A stretch of 64,000 nucleotides of DNA from an uncultured Allomuricauda sp. (GTDB lineage: Bacteria > Bacteroidota > Bacteroidia > Flavobacteriales > Flavobacteriaceae), in NCBI RefSeq assembly GCF_947501165.1, contig NZ_CANMUU010000002.1, positions 744,001 to 808,000 of the forward strand, given 5' to 3'. A program made the position numbers and the translations under genes. Shown here piece after piece: positions 24,580 through 33,736 of this stretch; within the stretch, counting starts at the first letter, position 1, and each line of letters starts with the position of its first letter. Below the pieces are notes generated by a model that worked only from the letters and a program-made list of their open reading frames with translations, made no database searches and was not told the DNA's origin.

Positions 24580-25368
24580 ATGAAAAAAACCACTCAATTT
24601 CTATTGACATTTTTTATCTGTAGTGGCCTATTTATCTCTTGTAAATTTTCTAAGGAAAAGGAACCAAACAAAGTAACTCCTGCTCAACCCACGGCCTTGC
24701 AAGTGGTGGAAAAAGGGATAGAGACTTCGGGGACCATGGAGAAATGGAAAAACATTGCCTCCTTGCAATACACCAAAAAATCAAGATTACTTCTTGAAAA
24801 TGGAGAGGTCGAGTCTGACGTAACCCAACGGCATCACTACGTGTACAGACCCAAGAAAAGTGTGAGAATTTCATGGGTGGTGGATACCGATAGCTTTTTA
24901 ATTGTACATACAGATTCCATTTCCCAAAAGTTTAAAAATGATAGCCTTGTTGACCAAGGTGCTTCCGTAAAATCCACTGTGAATAGCGCAACGTATGTGT
25001 TGGGCATGCCCTTTAAATTATTGGATAAGGGTACCGTGCTCTCCTATGACGGGCTGAAGTCTTTCAATGCTATCGACACCATACATGCGGTTAAGGCTAC
25101 CTATGCCCCTGAGCAACACCAAAACCATTCTACCAAAGATGAGTGGTGGTATCATTTCAACAAAAACACCGGGGCCTTTGTGGGCTCAATGGTGTATCAT
25201 GCACCCACATATGCCCTTATCGAGAACCTATCCATGATTACAGAAAAGGGACTTACCTTTCCAAAGCACCGGAAGAGCTATAGATGTGATGCAGATGGTA
25301 ACAAAGTTTTCCTACGCGCAGAATTTTGGTATTCAGATTACTCCATTGAATTTCTAACTGAACATTAA
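24580..25368 (+). CDS. Lipoprotein, DUF6503-like
   Basis: A 262-residue lipoprotein. ATG 24580 gives a signal peptide ending LFISC (Cys21). The mature part (HYVYRPKKSVRISWVVDTDS, WWYHFNKNTGAFVGSMVYH) looks like the beta-barrel half fold of LolA-like/DUF6503 proteins common in Flavobacteriia. Its role is unknown. It precedes the beta-lactamase gene by 31 bp on the same strand. Confidence 0.72.
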   Translation: MKKTTQFLLTFFICSGLFISCKFSKEKEPNKVTPAQPTALQVVEKGIETSGTMEKWKNIASLQYTKKSRLLLENGEVESDVTQRHHYVYRPKKSVRISWVVDTDSFLIVHTDSISQKFKNDSLVDQGASVKSTVNSATYVLGMPFKLLDKGTVLSYDGLKSFNAIDTIHAVKATYAPEQHQNHSTKDEWWYHFNKNTGAFVGSMVYHAPTYALIENLSMITEKGLTFPKHRKSYRCDADGNKVFLRAEFWYSDYSIEFLTEH

Positions 25369-25399
25369 GACGAATACCGTACGACTTATCAGGGCAACC

Positions 25400-26305
25400 A
25401 TGAAAAAGCAAATCTTAATTAGCCTATTGATTTTTATAACGGCATTTGGTTGGGGTCAAACGAACTCAATTGACCATTTAAAACAAGAAATGGAAGAGGT
25501 GATTGAAGGAAAATCAGCTACCGTAGCTGTTTCAATGCAAGGAATGGAAGCAAAAGAAAACCTTTCAATAAATGGAAACCTGCGCTTACCCATGCAAAGT
25601 GTTTTTAAGCTTCATTTGGCAGCTGCAGTTTTACATGAAATTGACAAGGGGAATTTAGGTATAAATGATTCCATCAAGTTGGCTCCGGAACTGATACTGG
25701 AATATAAAAACCTTTGGAGCCCCTTGCGAAAAAAATATCCGAAAGGAGGAAAGGTTTCAATAGAAGAGCTCTTAAAATACAATGTGGCTTGGAGTGATAA
25801 CGTGGCGTGTGATGTGTTGCTTGACCTGATTAGCGGACCAAAAGCCGTCCAAAACTATATACACGGACTAGGAGTAAAAGACATTGCCATAATTGACAAG
25901 GAGATTGTATTGCAATCCGATTGGAGCCGACAATACCTTAATTGGTCAACTACCAATGCTTCTAATTCACTCTTACAAATCCTTTATGAAAACAAGGACA
26001 TACTAAGTGCTTCGAGTCACCAGTTTTTAATGACTACCTTAAAAGAAACCTCAACAGGGAAGGGTAAAATTCGTGGACAACTTCCAAAAGATGCCATTGT
26101 TGCGCACAAAACAGGTTTTTCAGGTAAAAATAAAGATGGTATAACTGGGGCAACAAATGATATTGGAATCGTTTTTTTACCTGAAGGCGGATACTTCTAC
26201 ATCAGTATTTTCATTAGTGATTCAAAGGAAGATGAAGCTACCAATCAAAAAATAATGGCAGATATAACCAAACTTGCCTGGAACTATTTTCAAACAAAAA
26301 AATGA
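25400..26305 (+). CDS. Class A beta-lactamase (Bacteroidota/PER-like branch)
   Basis: A 301-residue protein with a signal peptide ([15 protein letters not shown]). All class A active-site boxes are present: SxxK in MQSVFKLH (Ser70-Lys73), SDN in AWSDNVACD (Ser130), and KTG in AHKTGFSGK (Lys234). The omega-loop region ([10 protein letters not shown] then RQYLNW) has the layout of the A2 subgroup (PER, VEB, CfxA). It should hydrolyse beta-lactams in the periplasm; the spectrum cannot be judged. It overlaps the next gene by 4 bp (ATGA). No mobile element flanks it directly. Confidence 0.93.
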   Translation: MKKQILISLLIFITAFGWGQTNSIDHLKQEMEEVIEGKSATVAVSMQGMEAKENLSINGNLRLPMQSVFKLHLAAAVLHEIDKGNLGINDSIKLAPELILEYKNLWSPLRKKYPKGGKVSIEELLKYNVAWSDNVACDVLLDLISGPKAVQNYIHGLGVKDIAIIDKEIVLQSDWSRQYLNWSTTNASNSLLQILYENKDILSASSHQFLMTTLKETSTGKGKIRGQLPKDAIVAHKTGFSGKNKDGITGATNDIGIVFLPEGGYFYISIFISDSKEDEATNQKIMADITKLAWNYFQTKK

Positions 26306-26925
26306 CAGATACCTGGCTACAGCGTTGGAACAACAGATACAGTGAAAAAGGGTTTGCCTATGGCACTGAACCTAACGTCTACCTAAAAGAGCAACTGGAC
26401 AAACTCACTCCGGGAAAAATCCTTTTTGGCGCAGAAGGTGAAGGTAGAAATGCCGTATATGCCGCCAAAATGGGTTGGCATGTCTCTGCTTTCGATATTA
26501 GTATTGAAGGAAAAAACAAAGCGTTAAAGCTCGCCGCTGAAAACAATGTTTCCATTGATTATAGCGTTGGGCAGTTGCCCCATTTAGATTTTGGGGACGA
26601 AGAGTTCGACGTCATAGCGCTTATTTATGCACATTTTCCACCGAACATCAAATCATCATACCATAGATTACTTGATACAAAATTGAAAAAGGGAGGCCTA
26701 GTGATTTTTGAAGCCTTTGGCAAAAAACATCTTGGATATCGCGATAAAAACCCAAGTATCGGTGGGCCTTCAGATTCAGCTTTGCTGTTTTCCACGGATG
26801 AATTAAAATCTGACTTTAAAAATTATAAGGCCCTGGAATTGGTGGAAAAGGAAATTGAGTTAAATGAAGGACTTTACCATATAGGTAAAGGTTCCGTAGT
26901 TCGATTTTTGGGGCAAAAATTATAA
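26302..26925 (+). CDS. SAM-dependent methyltransferase, TehB-like
   Basis: A 207-residue class I methyltransferase of the group starting [17 protein letters not shown]. The SAM motif is [20 protein letters not shown], where the usual GCGEG is GAEGEGR, as is normal in this branch (compare TehB/tellurite and thiopurine methyltransferase-like proteins). The ATGA overlap with the beta-lactamase gene implies coupled translation. The substrate is unknown, and a role in detoxification is only a guess. Confidence 0.87.
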   Translation: MTDTWLQRWNNRYSEKGFAYGTEPNVYLKEQLDKLTPGKILFGAEGEGRNAVYAAKMGWHVSAFDISIEGKNKALKLAAENNVSIDYSVGQLPHLDFGDEEFDVIALIYAHFPPNIKSSYHRLLDTKLKKGGLVIFEAFGKKHLGYRDKNPSIGGPSDSALLFSTDELKSDFKNYKALELVEKEIELNEGLYHIGKGSVVRFLGQKL

Positions 26926-26970
26926 ATCCACCGGAATAGCTACTACGCCAATACCACTGATGCTTTTTAT

Positions 26971-27270
26971 ATGACAGGGAAAATCAAATATCAGTTCAAA
27001 ACCAAAATGTGGAAACACAATGCGCCTGGCGGATGGCATTTTGTTTCTATCCCAAAAGATATCTCCAAAGAAATACGCAAAAATTTACAATGGCAGGAAG
27101 AAGGATGGGGCCGGATGAAAGCAATTGCTGGCATAGACCATGTGCAATGGGATACCGCTATTTGGTTCGATAGCAAAGCGGGCACCTATATTCTTCCAAT
27201 TAAAGCAGAAATCCGAAAAAAGACCAAGTTGAAAATAGACCAACAGCTTAATATGGCTGTTTGGGTTTAA
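26971..27270 (+). CDS. DUF1905 domain protein
   Basis: A 99-residue protein covering one DUF1905 domain. It has the pattern APGGWHFVSIPKDISKEIR and ends with ILPIKAEIRKKTKLK, typical of small members of this all-beta family. There is no signal peptide. Function unknown. It follows the methyltransferase gene by 45 bp and may be part of the same transcript. Confidence 0.85.
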   Translation: MTGKIKYQFKTKMWKHNAPGGWHFVSIPKDISKEIRKNLQWQEEGWGRMKAIAGIDHVQWDTAIWFDSKAGTYILPIKAEIRKKTKLKIDQQLNMAVWV

Positions 27271-27341
27271 AGCCCTTCTCAATTTGAGCCCATTCCAAGT
27301 AACAGAATCCATCTCTGGTCGTCCTATTTTAAAACCAAAGA

Positions 27342-28010
27342 ATGACCAGTAAACATTTGCAAAAACTAGGTGGACTATCCGCAATTCTTGAAGCGCTCAT
27401 TTACATTTCTGCCTTTATCGTGTACGGCGGTGTACTGGTGTATCCCAGCCCGGTAGCCAGTCCTATCAGCCAATATAATTTCTTATCTGATAACTATCGG
27501 ATTCTTTCCATTCTGAACCTTACCAGTTATGTACTATTTAGTATACTGCTGGCCGTTTTGGTCTTGGCACTCCATCAGCGGATAAGCCGTTCTTCACCAA
27601 CTTTATCTAAATTGGCTTCTATTTTTGGAATTATCTGGGTCGGCTTGGTAATAGCCAGCGGCATGATTTCCAATATAGGTTTGGAGGAGGTTTTGTCCAT
27701 AGGTATTGAAAATCCAGAACATGCCATGTTGGTCTGGACAAGTGTGAGTATTGTTACAGAAGGACTTGGCGGAGGAAATGAAATTGTTGGAGGTCTTTGG
27801 GTTTTATTAGTAAGCCTAGCTGCATGGAAACACCAGTTATTTCCAAAGCTATTGACTTTCTTGGGCATCTTTGTAGGTGTTGCTGGAGTTTTAACCATAT
27901 ATCCTTTGGATACTTTTAAGGAGCTTTTTGGCTTAAGTCAGATTGTTTGGTTCGTATGGATTGGGATATTCATGATTCGCACGTCAGCGCTTCAAATGGA
28001 TGATACATAA
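27342..28010 (+). CDS. DUF4386 family integral membrane protein
   Basis: A 222-residue protein with about six hydrophobic segments. The N-terminal LGGLSAILEALIYISAF motif and the SNIGLEEVLSIG loop are typical of DUF4386. It is probably an inner-membrane protein. No functional residues are known for the family. It follows DUF1905 by 71 bp. Confidence 0.85.
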   Translation: MTSKHLQKLGGLSAILEALIYISAFIVYGGVLVYPSPVASPISQYNFLSDNYRILSILNLTSYVLFSILLAVLVLALHQRISRSSPTLSKLASIFGIIWVGLVIASGMISNIGLEEVLSIGIENPEHAMLVWTSVSIVTEGLGGGNEIVGGLWVLLVSLAAWKHQLFPKLLTFLGIFVGVAGVLTIYPLDTFKELFGLSQIVWFVWIGIFMIRTSALQMDDT

Positions 28011-28160
28011 ATTCAAAGCCTTACTCTGCTTTAGCATTCAGCAGTTCAATTTGGAACATGTTCAGCATTCAAATTCAAAATTTAACTCATCTATAAGACG
28101 AATCTTCAACTATCTTCATTAAGATTACAGCAGCTTAAACCACCAATAAAAACAAGAAAC

Positions 28161-28619
28161 ATGAAACTGTCTTTCCTTTTTTGCACCCCAGCTGCTCTCC
28201 TATTTCTACTTTCTTTTACAGTACAGAGTCAAACACAGGCCGATTCTTTGGCCATTAAACAGGTAGCTTTGGATTACATTGAATCACAACATAATGTGAA
28301 TCCGGGCCAATTTGAACGTGCAGCACACCCCAGAATGGTTAAACGAACCTTTTGGACCAACAAAAAAACGGGTAAAGAGTATTTAAGGGAAACCTTCACC
28401 GATGCCATGATCCTGCTTGCGGAGACCTATAATGTGGATGGGGATGCATTTCCCGAAAATCCAAAAAAGGAGGTAATCATATTGGATATCTTTGATAAAA
28501 CCGCATCAGTGAAGCTTATTGCCGACGATTGGATTGACTACATGCATATTGTAAAATTGAATGGAAAATGGCAACTAGTCAATGTGTTATGGCAATTCAA
28601 TGATTCCAATGACCATTAA
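28161..28619 (+). CDS. Secreted NTF2-like (lumazine-binding-like) protein
   Basis: A 152-residue protein with a signal peptide (LLFLLSFTVQSQTQ). The rest is a single cone-shaped NTF2-like domain as in the putative lumazine-binding family: IKQVALDYIESQHNVNP, then HPRMVKRTFW, ending VKLNGKWQLVNVLWQF. Catalytic residues cannot be assigned. Members are common in Bacteroidota and may bind small ligands. Confidence 0.82.
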   Translation: MKLSFLFCTPAALLFLLSFTVQSQTQADSLAIKQVALDYIESQHNVNPGQFERAAHPRMVKRTFWTNKKTGKEYLRETFTDAMILLAETYNVDGDAFPENPKKEVIILDIFDKTASVKLIADDWIDYMHIVKLNGKWQLVNVLWQFNDSNDH

Positions 28620-28675
28620 TATGGCTTCATAAGATACCCTTATAGTCCAAACTAGGCTTTTATTTGCCCAGTATG

Positions 28676-28683
28676 TATCTTTG
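28676..28683 (+). promoter_or_regulatory. -7 box TATCTTTG for the DCC protein gene
   Basis: TATCTTTG fits TAnnTTTG. The expected transcription start is ~5-7 nt downstream, at or next to the GTG at 28688, so the mRNA may be leaderless and the ATG at 28673 is unlikely to be used. Confidence 0.5.
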
Positions 28684-28687
28684 CATA

Positions 28688-29095
28688 GTGGAAAAGAATA
28701 AAAAACTCATATTGTTTGATGGAGTCTGCAACTTGTGCAACGGGGCTATTCAATTCGTAATCAAACGAGATATAAACGATACCTTCCGCTATGCTGCGCT
28801 TCAAAGTGAAATTGGGGAGGAGCTAATAAAAGAACGTGGTATCGATACCAGAAGGATTGATTCCATTATTCTTATTGAGCCAGGCGTAGCGTACTTCACC
28901 AAATCGGATGCTGCCTTGCGCATTGGCCAGAATTTTGGAGGACTCTGGAAAGGCCTAGCAATCTTTACATGGATTCCAAGACCCATACGCGACGGTATTT
29001 ATGACTTTATTGCCAAAAATCGCTACAAATGGTTTGGCCGTAAGGATGCTTGTATGATTCCCACACCAGAACTCCAAGCAAAGTTTTTAGGGTAG
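28688..29095 (+). CDS. Thiol-disulfide oxidoreductase DCC family protein
   Basis: A 135-residue protein from GTG 28688. I choose this start because the -7 box at 28676-28683 would place the transcript start here, and the family normally begins just before LILFDGVCNLCNG. That motif contains the DGxCxxC signature with both cysteines. The C-terminus has the usual YRWFGRK-like stretch (NRYKWFGRKDACM). It has a thioredoxin-like fold and is probably cytosolic. Redox partners are unknown. Confidence 0.85.
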   Translation: MEKNKKLILFDGVCNLCNGAIQFVIKRDINDTFRYAALQSEIGEELIKERGIDTRRIDSIILIEPGVAYFTKSDAALRIGQNFGGLWKGLAIFTWIPRPIRDGIYDFIAKNRYKWFGRKDACMIPTPELQAKFLG

Positions 29096-29220
29096 TCCGC
29101 TACATCATTCCCTAAGCCAAAGTGTGCTTTCCCTTTATCAAAGACCAATTTTACGTACTGTTCCTTTTACACGAACGTTGCTAGTGTTAGGTTTGGATTG
29201 AACATCTAAATCCAACTCAC

Positions 29221-31239
29221 ATGAAAAAGCTAATTCTTCTCTTGTTCCTAGTTCCTGTACTAATTGTGGCTAACGAAAAAACCGTTCCATCCAAGATTAA
29301 AGAAGTTACCGTGTACTTAAGCGGTGCACAAATCCATAGAAAAGCAAAATGCACCCTGAAGGCCGGAAAAAATCAGTTAGTGTTTACTGGGCTATCGGCC
29401 AAGATTGATGAAAGTAGTCTACAAATTTCAGGATTAGGTTCAGCCTCCATCCTATCTATGTCATATGACCTTGATTATTTGAGTGAACTGGAAGGTAATC
29501 CAAAGGTAAAAGATTGGGAAAATCAGATTGTATCACTCCAACACGAGATTGCTCTATACAAAAATCTGATTATAGGTCTGGAAGAAGAAGAAAAGATAAT
29601 CACAACCAACCGAGTGGTCAGTTCTGAAAATCAAGCTTTGGATTTAACCAAAATAAAAGAGATTGGTACGTATTATCGTGAACGTATCACGGCAATCAAA
29701 AACGAAATCTTTCAAACTAATCTAAAAATCAATGAAGCCAATCTGGAAATAGGTAATTTAAGAAAGCAACTTCAAGAAGTAAACAATGCTTCAGAAACAG
29801 AACAAGGAGAGCTAACACTTGTATTGGATGCTCCATTACCCATGAACTTGGAGCTGTCTCTGTCCTATTTAGTTTCAGATGCAGGATGGATACCCAATTA
29901 TGATATCAAGTCGGAAAAACTGAACGCTCCTCTAGAATTGGCTTATAAAGCCCATGTATATCAAAAAACTGGAAACCATTGGGATAACGTAAACATTACT
30001 TTATCTGCAGGCAACCCAAATGTAAATGTCACAAAACCTGATTTAGGAACGCAATACCTAAATTTTACAAATAGAAATTCCAGAGGGCGGACAGGAACAG
30101 TAAAGAAAAATATATACCCCTATAATCCAACCGTAAAAACAATTACGGGAACCGTTATAGACCAAACGGGATTGCCGTTACCTGGGGCCAATGTTATTGT
30201 AAAAGGCACTAACAACGGTACACAAACGGATTTTGATGGAAACTTTTCCATACAAGTAGGGGAAGGAAAGGAAATTGTGATTTCCTACATTGGTCAAGTG
30301 TCCCAAGAGCTTCCCATTTATTCTTCGGTCATGAATATTCAAATGGAAGAGGATTATCAAGCCTTGGAAGAAGTTGTGGTTGTTGGTTATGGTACATCGG
30401 ATGCTTCTAGCAATGTTCGTGTAAGAGGCTATTCCAGTACACCAAAGGTACAGCCTCCACTATACATCATTGATGGCGTTCCTGTAACAAATTACAATGA
30501 AGGAGACCTTGACGGCAATGAGATTCAAAGTATGGAAGTGCTTAATGGTGCTGAGGCTACTGCTATTTATGGAAATAGAGGTGCTTCTGGCATAGTGGTC
30601 ATCACTACACGTCAAAATTCAATAAGGGATGATTTAACAAATACTAAATTTAGTATTAGGAAACCCTATTCTATCGTTTCGGATGGAGATATTACCGCAA
30701 TTCAAATAGATAGTTTCAAATTACCTGCTGAGTATGAGTTTTTTGCTACACCTATCATCAACGAAAATGTATTTCTTACCGCTACCATGCAAGATTGGGA
30801 AAAGCTCCAATTGCTCCCTGGTGAAGCCAATATTTATTACGAAGGTGGTTATGCCGGAAAAACTACATTGAACCCATTTACCGTCAAAAAAGAGTTGATT
30901 CTATCTTTGGGCATAGACCCGAATATTACAGTAACCCGTAAACAACAGCGCAATTTTAAGAGCAAATCCTTCACAGGAAGTAATCGTGTCCTTAATCGCA
31001 CCTATGACCTGGAGGTAAAGAACAACAAGACTCTAGCCATAGACCTTAAGTTAATGGACCGCATTCCTATTTCCCAAAATAAGGATATAAAGGTTAGCGA
31101 TATAGACCCCATGTCCGCAGAATATGAAACAAAGACCGGCTTATTAACCTGGAAGATAAAACTGGAGAGCAAGCAATCCCAAAAAGAAAGCTTCTCTTTC
31201 CAAGTTAAATACCCAAAAGGACGTTACATTTCCTTATGA
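29221..31239 (+). CDS. DUF4140/DUF4139 (MuiA-like) protein with inserted carboxypeptidase-regulatory and TonB-plug-like modules
   Basis: A 672-residue exported protein (signal LLLFLVPVLIVAN). Residues ~25-125 form DUF4140 (VTVYLSGAQIHRKAKC), followed by a coiled coil. DUF4139 starts near 195 (LSYLVSDAGWIPNYDI) but is interrupted at ~306-465 and resumes to the end (LTWKIKLESKQSQ). The insert has a SusC-type carboxypeptidase-regulatory repeat (TVIDQTGLPLPGANVIVKGT) and then a plug-like piece (VVVVGYGT, YIIDGVP, AIYGNRGASGIVVITTR) without any outer-membrane barrel. The insert may dock to a surface complex. This is seen in sequence; the function is unknown. Confidence 0.85.
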   Translation: MKKLILLLFLVPVLIVANEKTVPSKIKEVTVYLSGAQIHRKAKCTLKAGKNQLVFTGLSAKIDESSLQISGLGSASILSMSYDLDYLSELEGNPKVKDWENQIVSLQHEIALYKNLIIGLEEEEKIITTNRVVSSENQALDLTKIKEIGTYYRERITAIKNEIFQTNLKINEANLEIGNLRKQLQEVNNASETEQGELTLVLDAPLPMNLELSLSYLVSDAGWIPNYDIKSEKLNAPLELAYKAHVYQKTGNHWDNVNITLSAGNPNVNVTKPDLGTQYLNFTNRNSRGRTGTVKKNIYPYNPTVKTITGTVIDQTGLPLPGANVIVKGTNNGTQTDFDGNFSIQVGEGKEIVISYIGQVSQELPIYSSVMNIQMEEDYQALEEVVVVGYGTSDASSNVRVRGYSSTPKVQPPLYIIDGVPVTNYNEGDLDGNEIQSMEVLNGAEATAIYGNRGASGIVVITTRQNSIRDDLTNTKFSIRKPYSIVSDGDITAIQIDSFKLPAEYEFFATPIINENVFLTATMQDWEKLQLLPGEANIYYEGGYAGKTTLNPFTVKKELILSLGIDPNITVTRKQQRNFKSKSFTGSNRVLNRTYDLEVKNNKTLAIDLKLMDRIPISQNKDIKVSDIDPMSAEYETKTGLLTWKIKLESKQSQKESFSFQVKYPKGRYISL

Positions 31240-31457
31240 TGTTTTCAGTCTTTTATGTCCAGATTGGGTTTGTGTGAATTTTTTGTGATAACAATTAACG
31301 TTAATTAAGAGTTTTCCGAGGGTTTTTCCCACTATCTGGCATTGATTTTGTGGTAGTTTAATACGTGGATTTCCTATGTTCTAAAGGTTTTGCACCCCGC
31401 TTTCCCGATTAGGAAAAAGACGTTCATTAGTTTACTAACAAAAATCAAAGATTGAAA

Positions 31458-32351
31458 ATGAAAAAGGTAATGCTACTCCTCGTAATGTCACTATCCTTAG
31501 TGGCGTTTGCCCAGCAAGGCAATGTAAACGACATTTTGTTCACCAAATCAGGTGAAATTATCCAAGGTAAAGTGGTCAAAGTGACCAGTTCAACCATAAG
31601 TTTTAGTTATCCCGGTGAATCTTTAGTCAATGAAATCGGTTCCAACCAACTACAAAAAATCGTTTTTTCAAGTGGAAGGACCCAGAACTTTGCGAAGGCC
31701 TCTTCAGGAAACACGTCATCTACAAGTGCTACAAATCCAGCTCCTCCAAAGGAAGAAATAGCCACCACAACAATTCCCAAAGAGGAAATATATTTGGGGC
31801 CAGGTGATGATACCGCTGTCGAGAGCAATAGCAATAACCGTTTAGCGGTAACCCCGATGACTTTTTTGGTTAATGGAGAGTATAGCAAAGAAATATCAGG
31901 TCAAGCTACCCAATTTGCTACAGACTATTTGGCCAGACAAAATCAATCCCAACCTATTGAGGTGCAGGATATGGGAGCTACCATAAAAAAGCTTGTAGAT
32001 GCCGGAATTGGTTTTCAGCAACTTTCCCAAACCACCTCTGAAAAACTTCAAAGTGTTTTGGGCACCGAATATTTGGTATTGATTGAGGTAAATGAGACCC
32101 ATCAAAAAGCGCAACCCAAAAAGGACTCCGGTTTTTTTGATACCCAAGGGGAACAAACCGACCCAAGTTCCAATGTTCGCTATGAGATTGAAGTTATTCT
32201 GTTTGGCGCAGGTGGTTCAGAGAACTATTCGGCCAAATTTTCCAATGAACGTTCTTTTAAATCAACTTTGGGAAATGGAGGTGCAAAAAGCGATTGGAAA
32301 ACCGCTATGCGCTATGTCTTGGACCAAATTTTGACCTCGGGCAGTTTGTAA
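31458..32351 (+). CDS. Secreted hypothetical protein
   Basis: A 297-residue protein. ATG 31458 starts a clear signal peptide (VMLLLVMSLSLVAFAQ). The N-terminal ~60 residues (DILFTKSGEIIQGKVVKVTS) look like a small beta barrel seen in many Bacteroidota proteins. The middle is a Ser/Thr/Pro-rich linker, and the C-terminal half has a LolA/CsgG-like alternation (IKKLVDAGIGFQQLSQTTSE). The family is not firmly recognised. Upstream, 31240-31457 holds a perfect 12-bp palindrome ATTAACGTTAAT (31294) of unknown role. Confidence 0.75.
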   Translation: MKKVMLLLVMSLSLVAFAQQGNVNDILFTKSGEIIQGKVVKVTSSTISFSYPGESLVNEIGSNQLQKIVFSSGRTQNFAKASSGNTSSTSATNPAPPKEEIATTTIPKEEIYLGPGDDTAVESNSNNRLAVTPMTFLVNGEYSKEISGQATQFATDYLARQNQSQPIEVQDMGATIKKLVDAGIGFQQLSQTTSEKLQSVLGTEYLVLIEVNETHQKAQPKKDSGFFDTQGEQTDPSSNVRYEIEVILFGAGGSENYSAKFSNERSFKSTLGNGGAKSDWKTAMRYVLDQILTSGSL

Positions 32352-32358
32352 AAAATAA

Positions 32359-32392
32359 AAGGGCAGACCACCTAACTGGGGGTACTGCCCTT
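32359..32392 (+). terminator. Hairpin terminator
   Basis: AAGGGCAG pairs perfectly with CTGCCCTT across an 18-nt loop, just after the stop at 32351. The T-tract is weak. The rest of the 212-bp gap shows nothing I recognise. Confidence 0.6.
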
Positions 32393-32563
32393 ATCTATTT
32401 AAATCGTTTTATTACTTGTAGAAACTAATTGGCTTATTCAAAAGTTTCATAATCTCCTCCTCACTTTCTAATTACTTGTGTCAGTTATAGTTTGCAAGCT
32501 AAATAAAGAAGTAAAAGAGAAATAGTGGATATTATGAAAAGGATTTTTGCTTGGTCTTGAAGC

Positions 32564-33736
32564 TTATTTTAGATTATTCAAGATAAAATCCAATGTTTTG
32601 TTTGTGTTCAGTTTCTGTGTAAATGAAAGGGGTTTGTGTGTGATAGGTTGCGCAAGACCACGATTCAGAAAATATTTAATGATATCTTCATCTTCAATAG
32701 CTACTTTTCCCATAAGTAAAGGGTCCAGGCTTTCTTCGTTCTGATACTTTTTATAAATTTTTCGAAGACCACTTAGGTATAATCGATCTTTGGTAAATCC
32801 GCCTCCCCGGTGCACGCGCAAAGTGATACCAAAAGCTTCGTTTCTATTCAGTTTATATTGTCCATGTATCAAATCGAAGGTATCAGCGAATGTATAACCT
32901 TTAATTAAACTATCTGCAGCTAAAACCCTGTATGCCAGTTCTTTAAGTCTTTTAAGAGTTAATGCGCCACCCATATACTCACTGAAGACCGCTAACCCTT
33001 CTTGAGTCTCAACATTTTTTGGAAAACCGTTGGAAAAAATGTGTAGGGGTTGTTGTAAACCATTATGCGTTGTAACCAAATGAACACCAATTTCATGATT
33101 CCCCAAAGTAAGCAGTTGATTTTTACTGAACTTGACATTTTTTTTGATAAAAAGTGCTTGCTCCGAATTACTTACCATAGCCTCGGCAGCTATGTGGTGT
33201 GAATATTTAATCTTTAAAGGAAAATCATAGGACTTGGCAAATTCTTCAAAATAGACCCGGGCTTCTTCAGGAGTATAAATCTTTTCCATATCTCCAGAAT
33301 CGGGTTCATCTGCAAAATGAAGAATAAATCGTGCATTTTGCACATCCTTTTCCGTGGGCGTACCATAAACCCTAAGTGAATTGTAATAGAAATGCTTTCC
33401 GCGACCAATGGTTTCAATACATTGAATCATATTGGCGTAGAAATAGATAACATCTTGATAAAACTGCCTAATAATATCATCTTCAATTCGTTCCAAACGC
33501 TGTGAAAAGAAGAGTCTATGCAACTTATAGGGATTGAACTTAAGCTTGGGGTATTTAAAGTTCGGTTCGGACTTATATTTTGAAGCGAAAAACTGCTGCT
33601 TTTCTTTCTCTATATTAAGGGGGTTCACATAGCTTAACAACTCTATGCGACGTACCAACCTATGAAGGTTGGCATCAATCTCAAATACATGGCTATATTC
33701 CTTTTCCAATTCCTGTATTCCTTGAGCCTTTATCAT
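32564..33736 (-). CDS. DUF1704 / QEGLA-motif metallopeptidase-like protein
   Basis: A 390-residue protein of the TIGR02421/DUF1704 family, related to eukaryotic MATCAP tubulin carboxypeptidases. The gluzincin-type zinc site is visible: HEIGVH followed ~25 residues later by ETQEGLAVF (the QEGLA Glu). It contains a long helical N-terminus. The name 'flavohemoglobin expression-modulating' is historic. The start overlaps the stop of the upstream amidohydrolase gene by 4 bp, so the two are coupled. A peptidase or carboxypeptidase role in a three-gene peptide-bond module is inferred. Confidence 0.87.
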   Translation of the reverse strand: MIKAQGIQELEKEYSHVFEIDANLHRLVRRIELLSYVNPLNIEKEKQQFFASKYKSEPNFKYPKLKFNPYKLHRLFFSQRLERIEDDIIRQFYQDVIYFYANMIQCIETIGRGKHFYYNSLRVYGTPTEKDVQNARFILHFADEPDSGDMEKIYTPEEARVYFEEFAKSYDFPLKIKYSHHIAAEAMVSNSEQALFIKKNVKFSKNQLLTLGNHEIGVHLVTTHNGLQQPLHIFSNGFPKNVETQEGLAVFSEYMGGALTLKRLKELAYRVLAADSLIKGYTFADTFDLIHGQYKLNRNEAFGITLRVHRGGGFTKDRLYLSGLRKIYKKYQNEESLDPLLMGKVAIEDEDIIKYFLNRGLAQPITHKPLSFTQKLNTNKTLDFILNNLK

